DNA of 64,000 bases. Source: Prochlorococcus sp. MIT 1341 (GTDB taxonomy: Bacteria > Cyanobacteriota > Cyanobacteriia > PCC-6307 > Cyanobiaceae). The position numbers and the translations under genes are program-made. The notes under the pieces were generated by a model. It saw nothing but the letters and a program-made list of their open reading frames with translations, ran no database searches and was not told the DNA's origin. Positions 43,113 to 52,553 of the stretch are shown here, piece by piece. Position 1 is the stretch's first letter. Each line of letters opens with the position of its first letter. The stretch is taken from contig NZ_CP139304.1 in the NCBI RefSeq assembly GCF_034092415.1, positions 558,001-622,000 on the forward strand, given 5' to 3'.

Positions 43113-44459
43113 TCATTGCCGAATGAGGATCGCAATTATAAAAAAAAGAAACGTAATCACCCCTGATATTTCTGTCCAGCCCATTAAACCAAAATTAATT
43201 ATCCCAATAGGAGCAAGTACAGTTATGACACCTCCAGACAGAAGTGGCTGGACAAATAATTGCTTGATGGAAAAAACAGGTAGGGCATTAGTATTACTTC
43301 TTGGATCTGCAAGTCTTAATAAAAGAAGGCCACTTGCTGCAACGCCTGTTGCATTTCCAAATTCGGTTAGAGATCGCTCAAACCATTCAATATTAAATAT
43401 CAATTTTGAGAAAAAAAGCATCACAGTCAGATTCCAAATCAATCCCGCTAATGACAAAGCAGTTATAGGGACCCAATCAGCGATTAAAATTGGCAAGTTA
43501 ATACTTGCCATAGCCGTAATAATTAACAGGTCAGTACATAACGTTCCAATCTCACGTTGAACAACATGCGACACAATCTCAGTTTGTTCCAACCTTTCTA
43601 GAGCAAAACGCACCAAAAGCGAACCAAGTAAAGCAAGGGGGAAAACAGGGAAAGTAGTCCAAACTTGCTCATAAATATCACCAAAAAAAGGAGATAAGGA
43701 CCTTAATAAATTCAACATCAAAACGGCAAATCCAACTGCTAAGCCTGGGAGTGCGAGATTTACAGCTAATTGGCGAAATCGGTGAGAAAGATTTATTACG
43801 TCGCTTTCTTCAAGCAATGAAGATGTCGCTGGAAGAGTTTCTAGTCGATTCACACCCCAACCCTTCAACCTTCCAAGCACAACTAAAAGACTCCCGATAA
43901 TCGTTGAAGCAAGTAAGCCAACTGTTGCCATTGCAAGACCAAGATCCTTTCCTGCTAAAAACCCCAGCTTTTGAAAACTATCACCCATGACAGCAGCAGC
44001 ACCATGCCCTCCCTCGAAGCCAACTTCGATAAGACACCCCATCAAAGGGTCGACACCTTGAAATGGAATTAAAAAAAAGATCACAACTAGCCCACCAACG
44101 AGATATTGACCAAATCCAAGAAGTAAGCCAAGAAGAGCTTGCGAAGCTACAGGCTGAACTAATCCCTTTCCCTTTGGCAGTGGTCGGCCTATTAACAAAG
44201 TTCCAAAAACAAGTGTCAAAAGAGGTGAAGGCAATTCAGTCCATATATCTGTGACGCCTTGGGGTAAAACAGGAAGAAATCCATATGGACCAAGGATTAA
44301 TCCACAAAGACCTGCAACAAGAGCAATTGGTATACCAATTTGCTCTAGACGAATAGCAGGTTCAAGCCTCCTTCCAAGGCCTAATAAAAAACCCAAAAGA
44401 ATTAGCAAGACAAAGGCCAACCCAATGCTTGTATTTGCAGTAGGTTGAATCTCAAGCAT
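43113..44459 (-). CDS. Sodium/glutamate symporter (GltS)-like transporter (448 aa)
   Basis: About 11-12 membrane helices. EVGFEGGHGAAAVMGDSFQKLGF is the GltS hallmark (GG-H-G-x-A), and a second half with ATGVAASGLLLLRLADPRSNTNALPVF mirrors the internal repeat. Length is normal for GltS (about 400-450). It likely imports an acidic amino acid or related anion with sodium. Substrate is inferred from the family only. Confidence 0.8.
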   Translation of the reverse strand: MLEIQPTANTSIGLAFVLLILLGFLLGLGRRLEPAIRLEQIGIPIALVAGLCGLILGPYGFLPVLPQGVTDIWTELPSPLLTLVFGTLLIGRPLPKGKGLVQPVASQALLGLLLGFGQYLVGGLVVIFFLIPFQGVDPLMGCLIEVGFEGGHGAAAVMGDSFQKLGFLAGKDLGLAMATVGLLASTIIGSLLVVLGRLKGWGVNRLETLPATSSLLEESDVINLSHRFRQLAVNLALPGLAVGFAVLMLNLLRSLSPFFGDIYEQVWTTFPVFPLALLGSLLVRFALERLEQTEIVSHVVQREIGTLCTDLLIITAMASINLPILIADWVPITALSLAGLIWNLTVMLFFSKLIFNIEWFERSLTEFGNATGVAASGLLLLRLADPRSNTNALPVFSIKQLFVQPLLSGGVITVLAPIGIINFGLMGWTEISGVITFLFFIIAILIRQ

Positions 44460-44855
44460 TATTTGATGAACCCCTCATGTTCACATGACTTAAGAGAAAA
44501 GCAGAAAAAGATCAATATCCATCTTCTGTTGAGTTCGTCTTGTGGCAATTAATCATTTCTTGAGCATGTCTGAACCTTTTAAGAGGCTAGCCCTAAGTAA
44601 AAATCATAGTCAAAATAGATATCAGATCCTTATAAAAAGCTAACAAGAAGGTTCAATTCTCTACTCAATCATGAAGCAATCATAAATTTCAACACCGAGT
44701 GATTTACTAGCACAGCCTTATCTACGCTAAACAATGAAGTTGCTTAAAGTATTCAGGATAACTTTTGAAGAGGTTTCGCAGAAAAAAGAATTATGTGGGT
44801 ATTATTAGATATATCAATAACTCTCCCAAATAGCCCTATCACAGAAGTGATTCCA
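44460..44855. other. Gene-free gap
   Basis: Upstream of the GltS-like gene (leftward) and of the small two-helix gene (rightward). No supported gene or RNA. Confidence 0.4.
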
Positions 44856-45101
44856 ATGAAAAAGATCTTTTTTGGAATAAGTTACGCTACGGCCTGGATA
44901 ATTGCTTCACTAGGCCTAGGGATGATAATAAATATTGGATTAATACGATCAGGAGCTTATGTGAGTGGTGATTCTGCAGAAACAATTGTCTTCTGCTTAG
45001 TAGGCCTTCTTGCTCTAGGTGGAGCATATTCACTTTATGGAGAAGTATTTTCTAAAGAGAGTCTTGAAGAAGATTCGAAAACAGACAGTATTTCGGACTG
45101 A
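44856..45101 (+). CDS. Two-helix membrane module protein (81 aa)
   Basis: From the ATG at 44856 (MKKIFFGISYATAWIIASLGLGMIINIGLIRSGAYVSGDSAETIVFCLVGLLALGGAYSLYG), then an acidic tail. The membrane part has the same layout as 37950-38168 and the N-termini of 33628 and 39150. The frame is open to 44793, but the ATG at 44856 begins the conserved part. Confidence 0.6.
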   Translation: MKKIFFGISYATAWIIASLGLGMIINIGLIRSGAYVSGDSAETIVFCLVGLLALGGAYSLYGEVFSKESLEEDSKTDSISD

Positions 45102-45149
45102 TTTTCTAGGGATTGAATTAGAGTTACTTTGTTACAAAGACATAAAAAC

Positions 45150-45311
45150 TTAACTATAATGGCTTCTACTCCATAGATATAATTCAGAGCTTGAGGGATT
45201 TTTGTCAACAGTACATTTTGCCTCATGCATGAGATTTCTCATTATTGGATGAAGAGCCTCCCTGAACCTCCTAAAGTCAGACAGCCTTTTATAAAGCCTG
45301 ATATTGGGCAT
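45150..45311 (-). CDS. Hypothetical basic protein (53 aa)
   Basis: MPNIRLYKRLSDFRRFREALHPIMRNLMHEAKCTVDKNPSSSELYLWSRSHYS has plausible composition. The longer frame from 45371 is less convincing. No family recognised. Confidence 0.4.
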   Translation of the reverse strand: MPNIRLYKRLSDFRRFREALHPIMRNLMHEAKCTVDKNPSSSELYLWSRSHYS

Positions 45312-45655
45312 TGTTTGATCTTCTTGCTGATTTATTATGCACTGGTTCTCAACTTTTGCAATGTCTAGCAATAGATAGACACTTGAACAGCGTAAACAAC
45401 ATTCAACCTTTAAAATTTGAAATCAAGATGATTTTTTTGATATAGCAGCTAATCGAAACAGTTCGAACTAACGGGTTACTCAAAAACAATAAGACAGGAA
45501 AGCAGCTGTGCCGAAATTAATCGGGCACTTTTTTGATTATATGAGAAAAATAAACCCTAAAGCCCATGTTATTTGCCTGGATGAAAAGGCGCGAATCGCA
45601 ATCTTCTCCTAATCACCATCTCAATAAGCTATACATAGGCACTTCTACTCATTAT

Positions 45656-45694
45656 TATTAATACTTAGAGCACGTCTACCTCTAAGTATTAATA
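45656..45694. repeat. Perfect 15-bp inverted repeat with 9-base loop
   Basis: TATTAATACTTAGAG at 45656-45670 and CTCTAAGTATTAATA at 45680-45694. AT-rich but perfect over 30 bases. It lies just past the stop of the leftward Nif11-like gene and may act as its terminator, although it lacks a clear T tract. Confidence 0.85.
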
Positions 45695-45721
45695 CCTCTC
45701 TTGTTTAGAGGGTTGAATTAC

Positions 45722-45895
45722 CTAAGCGTGTTCTCTTTGCCAATGGCTAACAGTCGCAGGAGAAAACTTATGCCCATGCTTCCTGCCTAGAGCAACGATA
45801 CAACTATTATTTACTCCACAATCAGCTATTTGACGCTGAAGTCCTTTATCGGATTCAGCCTTGGTAAATAAATTCTCTAGTTGTTTTTTAGACAT
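45722..45895 (-). CDS. Nif11-like small protein (57 aa)
   Basis: MSKKQLENLFTKAESDKGLQRQIADC follows the Nif11 leader-domain pattern (MSxEQLxxFLxKVxxDxxLQxxL). The middle (SCIVALGRKHGHKFSPATVSHW) matches the usual A-x-x-x-G-[FY/H]-x-F-[ST] part. It ends right after the domain (QREHA), with no core peptide rich in Cys/Ser/Thr, so it is probably not a lanthipeptide precursor. Function unknown. Confidence 0.7.
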   Translation of the reverse strand: MSKKQLENLFTKAESDKGLQRQIADCGVNNSCIVALGRKHGHKFSPATVSHWQREHA

Positions 45896-46086
45896 GGTTC
45901 AACTGGTAACTCTAATTAAATTAATAGCAACAAATAGATTAACGGAGATGTTTGAAAGCAGATTTTCTTAACTTTTCTGCGAATTTACTGAATTTCTAGT
46001 AGTAAAAACCAAGAAAAGTAATTTTTGCAGAAGGATGATGACAAAACATAAAAATATAAACTCATAAGAAATTTAGAAATATCTTT

Positions 46087-46209
46087 ATGAAAAAGCTTCT
46101 CTCTTGGTATTTATCAAGTTTGCATAGAGTTCAGTTCTCTCATTATTTTTTGCCCGGTAAATTTTGGCGCCCAATCAAAAATGAACTTCAAATACCGTTA
46201 GTTGCCTGA
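46087..46209 (+). CDS. Possible 40-residue protein
   Basis: MKKLLSWYLSSLHRVQFSHYFLPGKFWRPIKNELQIPLVA. Amphipathic and basic; no ribosome site and no family. May be chance. Confidence 0.3.
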   Translation: MKKLLSWYLSSLHRVQFSHYFLPGKFWRPIKNELQIPLVA

Positions 46210-46379
46210 ACAAAAGATTACTCCTGAACCAATAGGACCTCTTTACCATCTATCCTTAAAATAGTTAACTTCCAGGAAAAGCACCACAAAAAATCAAATA
46301 ATCATAAGTTCTTAAGGCATATAACTCAACTATTTTTCTCGTTTCGCGAGGGATCCTTTGTCCAGATCGAAAATTTCAA

Positions 46380-46452
46380 TGGAGCCAAGCGGACTCGAAC
46401 CGCTGACCCCCTGCATGCCATGCAGGTGCTCTACCAGCTGAGCTATGGCCCC
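46380..46452 (-). tRNA. tRNA-Ala (anticodon GGC)
   Basis: Minus strand: acceptor GGGGCCA pairs with TGGCTCC, D arm AGCTCAGCTGGTAGAGC, anticodon stem CCTGC/GCAGG with loop ATGGCAT (GGC at the anticodon position), T arm AGCGGTTCGAGTCCGCT, discriminator A. 73 bases, CCA not encoded. Complete and functional in appearance. It marks the change from the gene-poor island to dense core genes. Confidence 0.95.
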
Positions 46453-47430
46453 GTGAATTAAATAATACAGTGACATCAAGGATTATCAGGGAAAGCAAAG
46501 AAAGAAGTGATTTGCTTGATAGTGCTTGATAGTGGCTGATATAGCGATTATGCGCAACAACATACGCAATGGATTGCTAGTCACCGCATGGGTTCTTGGA
46601 ACGAATGGCACAAAGTAATGCCAAAGACGATCAAACTCAAGAAGGGAGGAGGATGGTCTTCACGAGACATTGAGAGAAAAGGGGGCAAAAACTCGGGTCA
46701 CTTAGCGATACCAAGATGATCTCGGAATGAAGAACACAAGAATTACACCCTTCTTGCCCTATGAATCGACTTCAAGAACTCAAATTAAGATTATCACTGC
46801 AACAGCAGAACCAAAAAGATTGATGGAGTCAACAAACCTCTCTTTGCCACATGCAAAGAAGTTCTATTAGCGCAATATCAAAAGACAGCGAATCGATACT
46901 TTGACAGCTGAAGCAATTTAGTTGAAGCAGTTCTTGAGTTCTAAGGCCAACAAAGGAGAGAAGCACCTCGTAATTCAAGGCAGACAACAATCGAGTTTTA
47001 GAACCCTTGAAGCAAGGCCATGACCGAGGAACAGTCAAAATTAATGATGCATTATGCAGAAATACCTCTTGCAAAATCTCCATAGGGGTGCTAAAGGCCT
47101 AAAGAGCAATTTGAAGGTTTGTAGAAGCCTTGTTGGAACTCGCAGTTAACAACCCTGTGCATATAAAAATGACTTCCTTCATCAGTCGAAATCAAGCAGC
47201 ATCAAATAGGAAGCACCAACAAAAGCAGCGAGAAAATATTTTCCTTATAAATAAGGGACTAAAATTTTTGTTTTCTCAAAATAGCTTTGCAGGGAGGTGC
47301 AAATACCGTATTTATGCTTTGTATGAGCTTTGGTCAGTCTTTAGGGGTCAGCGGTGCTTATCCCCTTTGCACCCATAACCTATGTTTGTGATTAAATACC
47401 TAATAATGAAAATTCACAAGAATCACTATA
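46453..47430. other. Long gene-poor gap upstream of the methyltransferase
   Basis: About 980 bases. Short frames on both strands (including one near 46575-46720 reading IASHRMGSWNEWHKVMPKTIKLKKGGGWSSRDIERK) show some protein character but lack full genes. Possibly remnants of decayed or integrated DNA beside tRNA-Ala. Confidence 0.4.
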
Positions 47431-48471
47431 GTGGACAATCAAGTGTTAAATGACCAAGATACATCCTGTTCGATTTGCGGAAATTCGACCATTAAAATAT
47501 CCCGAACTCAGGTATTTAATAGTAGCAAAAAGTTTGACTGGATTAGTGACAGTACATTTAACCTCTCGAATTTAGATAGAGCAACTGTAGAGTTAAGATT
47601 TTGTCTAAGCTGTTTTCATAGCTTTCTCACACCAAAATTTGATACCTCTAGACTTTATGATCAGGAAACAGGCTATATCGAGCGAAAAAAACAATATGAA
47701 ATTTACCATCCGGGAAAAATCTACGGTAAATTTAATCCTAATATAGGAAAAGGCAAGACTATTTTTTCAGGTTCTTCTAAGGAACTGAATCGTTTCAAGG
47801 ATTATATGAATATGTTTTATCAGCTATCTTTAAGATACCATTTAACTTACGATAATTTCTCAATTCTTGATTGGGGTGGAGGCGATGGCTATGTAAGTTC
47901 TATCTTTGCTAACCTTATAAAATCTATGCTCTATCAAGAAGTTAATACTTATATATACGACCATTCGGATTGGCAAGCAAATAACAAAGGAATAGTAAGT
48001 TTAGACCAAATTGATAAAAAAGTACAGCTTATCATTTTTTCCCATATATTAGAACATACGCATGAACCTTTAAAAGAAATCAAACAAGCATTGGATTTTG
48101 CAGATAAAAATTGCTTGGTTCTCATTGAAGTTCCTGACGAAAGACATAATAATCTATTAGCATTATTTGGAAAGAAGTTTGGCATGCATTATCATGTAAC
48201 ACATTTCAGCAGGAAAAGCCTTTCTCGGCTTATGAATAAATCTGGAATATATGGAGTGAAAACAAAATATAATTTCAATTCCAGTTACAGAGGCCAGCAA
48301 ATGCATTCAATTATTGGAATAGGAATAGCAGGTAAGGACAATGAATTTAATTCATCGACAATACCATTTGTTTACGAATTACTCACCTCTATATTTTTTA
48401 CTTTTAGAAAGTCAATTGAAGTGGTAATTAGAGAAACAAAAGCATATGTCAAGAATTTTTCTAAAAAATAA
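47431..48471 (+). CDS. SAM-dependent methyltransferase with zinc-binding N-terminus (346 aa)
   Basis: N-terminal CSICGNSTI and FCLSCFHSFL form a four-cysteine zinc-like motif as in sugar C-methyltransferases. SILDWGGGDGYVSSIF is SAM motif I. FSHILEHTHEPLKEIKQAL is the post-motif. HVTHFSRKSLSRLMNKSG is typical of the class. Start is GTG at 47431. Likely acts on a nucleotide sugar or glycan intermediate; product not known. Confidence 0.7.
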   Translation: MDNQVLNDQDTSCSICGNSTIKISRTQVFNSSKKFDWISDSTFNLSNLDRATVELRFCLSCFHSFLTPKFDTSRLYDQETGYIERKKQYEIYHPGKIYGKFNPNIGKGKTIFSGSSKELNRFKDYMNMFYQLSLRYHLTYDNFSILDWGGGDGYVSSIFANLIKSMLYQEVNTYIYDHSDWQANNKGIVSLDQIDKKVQLIIFSHILEHTHEPLKEIKQALDFADKNCLVLIEVPDERHNNLLALFGKKFGMHYHVTHFSRKSLSRLMNKSGIYGVKTKYNFNSSYRGQQMHSIIGIGIAGKDNEFNSSTIPFVYELLTSIFFTFRKSIEVVIRETKAYVKNFSKK

Positions 48472-48713
48472 ATTAGGGTTTGCTTGTGAATTAGAGGTTA
48501 AAAGATTGCGAACTATTAAAAAATTTTAATTTGGCTGCTATAAATAGCATTAATTAATCAAAGAACTATAAAAATCTAAAATTCTTTCAAGCTCTGATTT
48601 TAATCAAATATTTAATTTTTTCTAAGGAAATAAGTTTCACACGAAAATAAAAAATATTCTTTCCTTCTGAAGTTTTTAGAGAATTGTTCCTATAGAAATT
48701 CTAGCCCTAAAGG

Positions 48714-49343
48714 TCAAACATGTCTCCAAACAGCAATCAGTTTTCCTTGTATTTGAACTTGATCAGCATTTAATTCGATAGGTTCATATGCTGCATTAGC
48801 CGCTTCCAATTTCACCAAGGATCCACTCCTATAAAAATACTTCAAGGTAGTTCCGCTTCCCAAAACCAGAGCACTAACAACTGTGCCATTTCTCAAGCGA
48901 GATGGCTCCTGAACAGGCTCCATAAGGACCACATCTCCATCAGCAATATGCGCGTCTACCATAGAATCCCCATTTACATTTAACGCAAATACACCCTTTT
49001 TATCTAGTACTGATGTCAGATCAAGTCGATCCTGAACATCATCGAAGGTTTCTACTAATCCGCCTGCAGCAACTGCGCCAAGTACTGGTATTCCACAATT
49101 CACTCCGCTTGTTATTTCTCCAAGCAACTGAAGAGTCCTTGCCTGACCTTCCTGCCATGTAATCCAACCTTTTTGCTGAAGATGTCTTAGCCGACTTTGA
49201 ATTGGGGCTGGCGAGCGTAAGCCCATCCCTTGCATCATTTGCCTAATTGAGGGGCTGTGTTGATGAGTACTAATAAAATCAGCTAACCAGTCATAAAGCT
49301 CTTTCTGAGCTGGCGTCAGCAACTCTTCTTCTTGAGATGTCAC
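48714..49343 (-). CDS. lexA: LexA SOS repressor (209 aa)
   Basis: Degenerate winged HTH (HQHSPSIRQMMQGMGLRSPAPIQSRLRHLQQKGWI), cleavage site Ala93-Gly94 in GAVAAGG, catalytic Ser127 (NGDSMVDA) and Lys168 (TTLKYF). All residues for RecA-stimulated self-cleavage are present. Start is GTG at 49343. It represses SOS genes and, in cyanobacteria, sometimes redox or carbon genes. A LexA-type operator is just upstream, which supports autoregulation. Confidence 0.95.
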   Translation of the reverse strand: MTSQEEELLTPAQKELYDWLADFISTHQHSPSIRQMMQGMGLRSPAPIQSRLRHLQQKGWITWQEGQARTLQLLGEITSGVNCGIPVLGAVAAGGLVETFDDVQDRLDLTSVLDKKGVFALNVNGDSMVDAHIADGDVVLMEPVQEPSRLRNGTVVSALVLGSGTTLKYFYRSGSLVKLEAANAAYEPIELNADQVQIQGKLIAVWRHV

Positions 49344-49363
49344 GAGGAGTGCACATGTACGTC

Positions 49364-49377
49364 AATACATTTGTACC
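49364..49377 (-). promoter_or_regulatory. LexA operator upstream of lexA
   Basis: Minus strand reads GGTACAAATGTATT, close to the cyanobacterial box AGTACNNNTGTACT. Lies about 21 bases upstream of the lexA start. Confidence 0.7.
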
Positions 49378-49401
49378 TACTGTATTTAATATTGGCAATA
49401 C

Positions 49402-50358
49402 TCAAAGTCCTCCTAGGACAGCAGCTAAAAGAGCCTGCTGAACATGCAATCGATTTTCAGCTTGATCAAAAATTCGACTGGATACTGATTCAAAAAGGCC
49501 AGAACTAATTTCCTCCCCACGATGGGCTGGTAAACAGTGCAAAACGATTGCATTTGAATCAGCCTTTGAAAAAAGCTCCTCGTCAAGGCAAAAACCCTCA
49601 AAAGCTTTTGCTCGAACAGATTGCTCTTCTTCTTGACCCATCGAAGCCCAAACATCTGTATAAACAGCCTCTGCTCCTCGTATAGCCTCAAGTGGATTAT
49701 TAAAGATCTCAATTTTTGCTTTAGCCTGAGAAAGCTCAAGAGCTTTGTTCATCATTTCTGAAAGTGGTTCAAACCCTTTTGGGGAAGCAACTCGAATATT
49801 TACACCTAATAAAGAACCACAAATCATCAAAGAATGAGCGACATTATTCCCATCACCTATATAACAAAGAGTTTTACCCTCTACTTCACCAAAGGTTTCT
49901 TTAACGGTCAAGAAGTCTGCCAAAGCCTGGCAAGGGTGTTCTATATCAGTCAATGCATTCAGAACAGGTATTGAAGCCCAGTGGGCGTAATCAATTAATT
50001 CCTTTTGTTCAAAAGTTCTCACCGCAAGTACGTCACAAAAGCGGCTCAAAACTCTTGCCGTGTCTTTAAGAGGCTCTCCTCTCCCCAGTTGGGTAACCTG
50101 TGGATTTAAATCTACTGTTTGTCCTCCCAAGCGAGCCATTGCAACTTGAAAACTTACTCTTGTCCTTGTAGAAGCCTTAGTAAAAATGAGACCAAGAACA
50201 CGATTACCTAGGTCAATTCTTCTTTCAGCATTTTTGAGCTGCATTGCCAACTCAAGTAATGCAGATATTTGAAGAGCACTTAAGTCACCAGAAGACAAAA
50301 AGTCTTTTCCCTTGAGAGAGGAAAGTACTGCAGCAACCCCTTGATTACGGTCAGCCAT
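49402..50358 (-). CDS. argF: Ornithine carbamoyltransferase (318 aa)
   Basis: Carbamoyl-phosphate motif STRTR (residues 63-67), FTKASTRTRVSF, HPCQALADFLT, and the ornithine/zinc motif LHCLPAHRGEEI near the C-terminus. Full normal length. Makes citrulline from ornithine and carbamoyl phosphate in arginine synthesis. Lies between lexA and ftsH on the same strand; spacing of 58 and 63 bases allows either a common or separate transcripts. Confidence 0.97.
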   Translation of the reverse strand: MADRNQGVAAVLSSLKGKDFLSSGDLSALQISALLELAMQLKNAERRIDLGNRVLGLIFTKASTRTRVSFQVAMARLGGQTVDLNPQVTQLGRGEPLKDTARVLSRFCDVLAVRTFEQKELIDYAHWASIPVLNALTDIEHPCQALADFLTVKETFGEVEGKTLCYIGDGNNVAHSLMICGSLLGVNIRVASPKGFEPLSEMMNKALELSQAKAKIEIFNNPLEAIRGAEAVYTDVWASMGQEEEQSVRAKAFEGFCLDEELFSKADSNAIVLHCLPAHRGEEISSGLFESVSSRIFDQAENRLHVQQALLAAVLGGL

Positions 50359-50421
50359 ATGATGAGTTTGCGTTATAAAGGAAGTTTCAATCGATATTAA
50401 AACCCCTGATCGATAAAACCC

Positions 50422-52299
50422 TTAATGAGAAACAAGACCTGTGGGAAGGTTACTAGCATCAAGCATCTCTTTAAGTTCATCTCCCTCTATAACTTCCTTC
50501 TCAAGAATTTTCTGGGCAATATTTTCCAGCAATGAAAGATTATTTCTGAGTATCTTCAACGCATTGTCATGTCCATCATCAACCAAACTCCTTACCTCCT
50601 TATCAATGGCTTGCGCAGTTGCATCACTAACTACTCTCCTTGGATTATTTCCGCCTCCAAGGAACTGCCCCCCACCTTGTTTGTCATAAGCCAAAGGGCC
50701 CAAGATCTCACTCATCCCATAGGTCCCAACCATTTGTTCAGCTAAATCAGTTGCTCGTTGCAAATCATTTGCAGCTCCTGTGGTGATTTTTCCGAAAACA
50801 ATCTCCTCAGCAGATCTCCCGCCTAACAAAGTCGCGATCTGTCCTTGCAAATCTTGCTTGGAATTAAGGAAACGCTCCTCTGTTGGCAATTGCAAGGTAT
50901 ATCCAAGCGCACTCATACCTCTAGGAACAATAGAAATTTTTGCGACCTTGCTTCCTCCAGGCATCAAATGCCCCACTATTGCGTGACCCACCTCGTGATA
51001 AGCAACAACCTTCTTTTCATCTTCTTGCAGTACTCGGCTTTTCTTCTCGAGCCCAGCAACAACCCTTTCAATCGCTTCATTTAAGTCCTTCTGTTCTACT
51101 TTCTTACGCTTACCTCGTGCGGCCAACAAGGCTGATTCATTAACCATATTGGCCAAATCGGCTCCTGCAAAACCACTTGTAGCTTGAGCTATACGATCAA
51201 GATCTACTCCATCAGCAAGCTTCACCTTCTTCACATATATATCTAAAATTGTTTTTCTTCCAGAAAGATCTGGTCTGTCAACAAGTACTTGTCTATCAAA
51301 ACGTCCTGGTCGCAATAAAGCTGCATCGAGAACCTCAGGTTGATTAGTGGCAGCAAGAACAATTACTGGCTTATCCGTAGCAGAGAACCCATCCATTTCG
51401 GTTAGTAATTGGTTGAGAGTTTGCTCTCTTTCGTCATTACCCCCAACTACACCCATGGAACCCGAACGACTCTTACCAATAGCATCCAGTTCATCAATAA
51501 AAATAATGCAGGGTGCCTTTTTCTTAGCTTGTTCAAACAAGTCTCTAACTCTTGCTGCACCTGCCCCAACAAACAACTCAACAAACTCTGAGCCTGAGAT
51601 GATAAAAAAGGGAACACTCGCCTCACCTGCAACTGCCTTGGAAAGAAGTGTCTTACCAGTTCCTGGAGGGCCAACCAACAAAACGCCCTTAGGAATTCTT
51701 GCTCCGATATCTGTATATCTCTCAGGTGTTTTTAAAAAGTCAACAATCTCTGTTAACTCATCTTTTGCTTCATCAACACCTGCCACATCATCGAAAGTAA
51801 CTCTCGACTCTTCGTCAGGAACATAAACCTTTGCTTTGCTCTTAGTAAAACTCAAGGCACCTTGTGCGCCTCCCCCTCCCATGCTTCTACGCGCGAAGAA
51901 CTGAAGAACAAGAATAAATATCAGAGGTGGAACCACCCAACTTAGGACTGTGGTAAAAATATTTGGTTTCTTAGGTGGAGCTGCAGCAAATTCAACCCCT
52001 TTACTTTCAAGCCTTTGAGGCAAGTCCATATCGAAAATCGGGGTTGTAGCAAGAACAGATGGACTTCCATCCTGCGGATCCGATAATTCATAGCGAATTT
52101 GCTCCTGGGTTATATATGCCCTCTTGACCCCACCATCATTAACCTGATTGATAAACAATGAATAAGGCACACGTGGTACCTGGTTGCTTGGGTTTGGTAC
52201 AAGGCTGCTTAAAAGCAACAAGAGTCCAAAACCAATCAAAATCAAGTTAATAATGCCAAAGCGACGATTTGGCCTGTTGTCATCTTGTCGTATCGGCAT
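50422..52299 (-). CDS. ftsH: ATP-dependent zinc metalloprotease FtsH (625 aa)
   Basis: Two N-terminal membrane helices (about 16-34 and 114-134). AAA domain with Walker A GPPGTGKT (210-217), Walker [12 protein letters not shown] and [21 protein letters not shown]. Zinc motif HEVGH near residue 435. Complete family length. In cyanobacteria FtsH hexamers degrade damaged D1 in the thylakoid; several paralogues exist and this one cannot be assigned to FtsH1-4 from sequence alone. Confidence 0.97.
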   Translation of the reverse strand: MPIRQDDNRPNRRFGIINLILIGFGLLLLLSSLVPNPSNQVPRVPYSLFINQVNDGGVKRAYITQEQIRYELSDPQDGSPSVLATTPIFDMDLPQRLESKGVEFAAAPPKKPNIFTTVLSWVVPPLIFILVLQFFARRSMGGGGAQGALSFTKSKAKVYVPDEESRVTFDDVAGVDEAKDELTEIVDFLKTPERYTDIGARIPKGVLLVGPPGTGKTLLSKAVAGEASVPFFIISGSEFVELFVGAGAARVRDLFEQAKKKAPCIIFIDELDAIGKSRSGSMGVVGGNDEREQTLNQLLTEMDGFSATDKPVIVLAATNQPEVLDAALLRPGRFDRQVLVDRPDLSGRKTILDIYVKKVKLADGVDLDRIAQATSGFAGADLANMVNESALLAARGKRKKVEQKDLNEAIERVVAGLEKKSRVLQEDEKKVVAYHEVGHAIVGHLMPGGSKVAKISIVPRGMSALGYTLQLPTEERFLNSKQDLQGQIATLLGGRSAEEIVFGKITTGAANDLQRATDLAEQMVGTYGMSEILGPLAYDKQGGGQFLGGGNNPRRVVSDATAQAIDKEVRSLVDDGHDNALKILRNNLSLLENIAQKILEKEVIEGDELKEMLDASNLPTGLVSH

Positions 52300-52401
52300 T
52301 TGCCCTATTCATCATCGGCACCCAAGCTAAGCCGAGGAAAATAAAAACGTTGTAATTTACTGGTGTAAGAACCGAACGTCACCTCAAGCGATAACGCCAT
52401 T

Positions 52402-52410
52402 GGGGGGGGG
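52402..52410 (+). repeat. Nine-base poly-G run
   Basis: A pure G tract between ribD and ftsH in an otherwise AT-rich genome; useful as a check for sequencing errors or slippage. Confidence 0.9.
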
Positions 52411-52553
52411 CAAAAAGCGTTAAAGAAGTGAACTAAAAGGTTTTAAAGGGAAAGAATCAAAGAATCCCAAAGCAAAAAAACTTAAACAAGAAAGCTATAA
52501 GACAGCGCTGTAATTCCAATTTGACTCACAATTTTAAGGAAGGTAAACCAGCC

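Noticed and set aside
39241-44854. Single TGATTCC half-sites at 39241 and 44848 that resemble the five-copy motif
   Set aside because: The partner TAGTTCY is absent at the required 13-base spacing, and one of the two is inside coding sequence.
45722-45895. Reading the Nif11-like gene as a prochlorosin precursor
   Set aside because: It ends straight after the leader domain, has no double-glycine site and no Cys/Ser/Thr core.
46829-47378. Frames of 84 and 82 codons in the gap after tRNA-Ala
   Set aside because: No ribosome site and no protein character; probably decayed or noncoding DNA.
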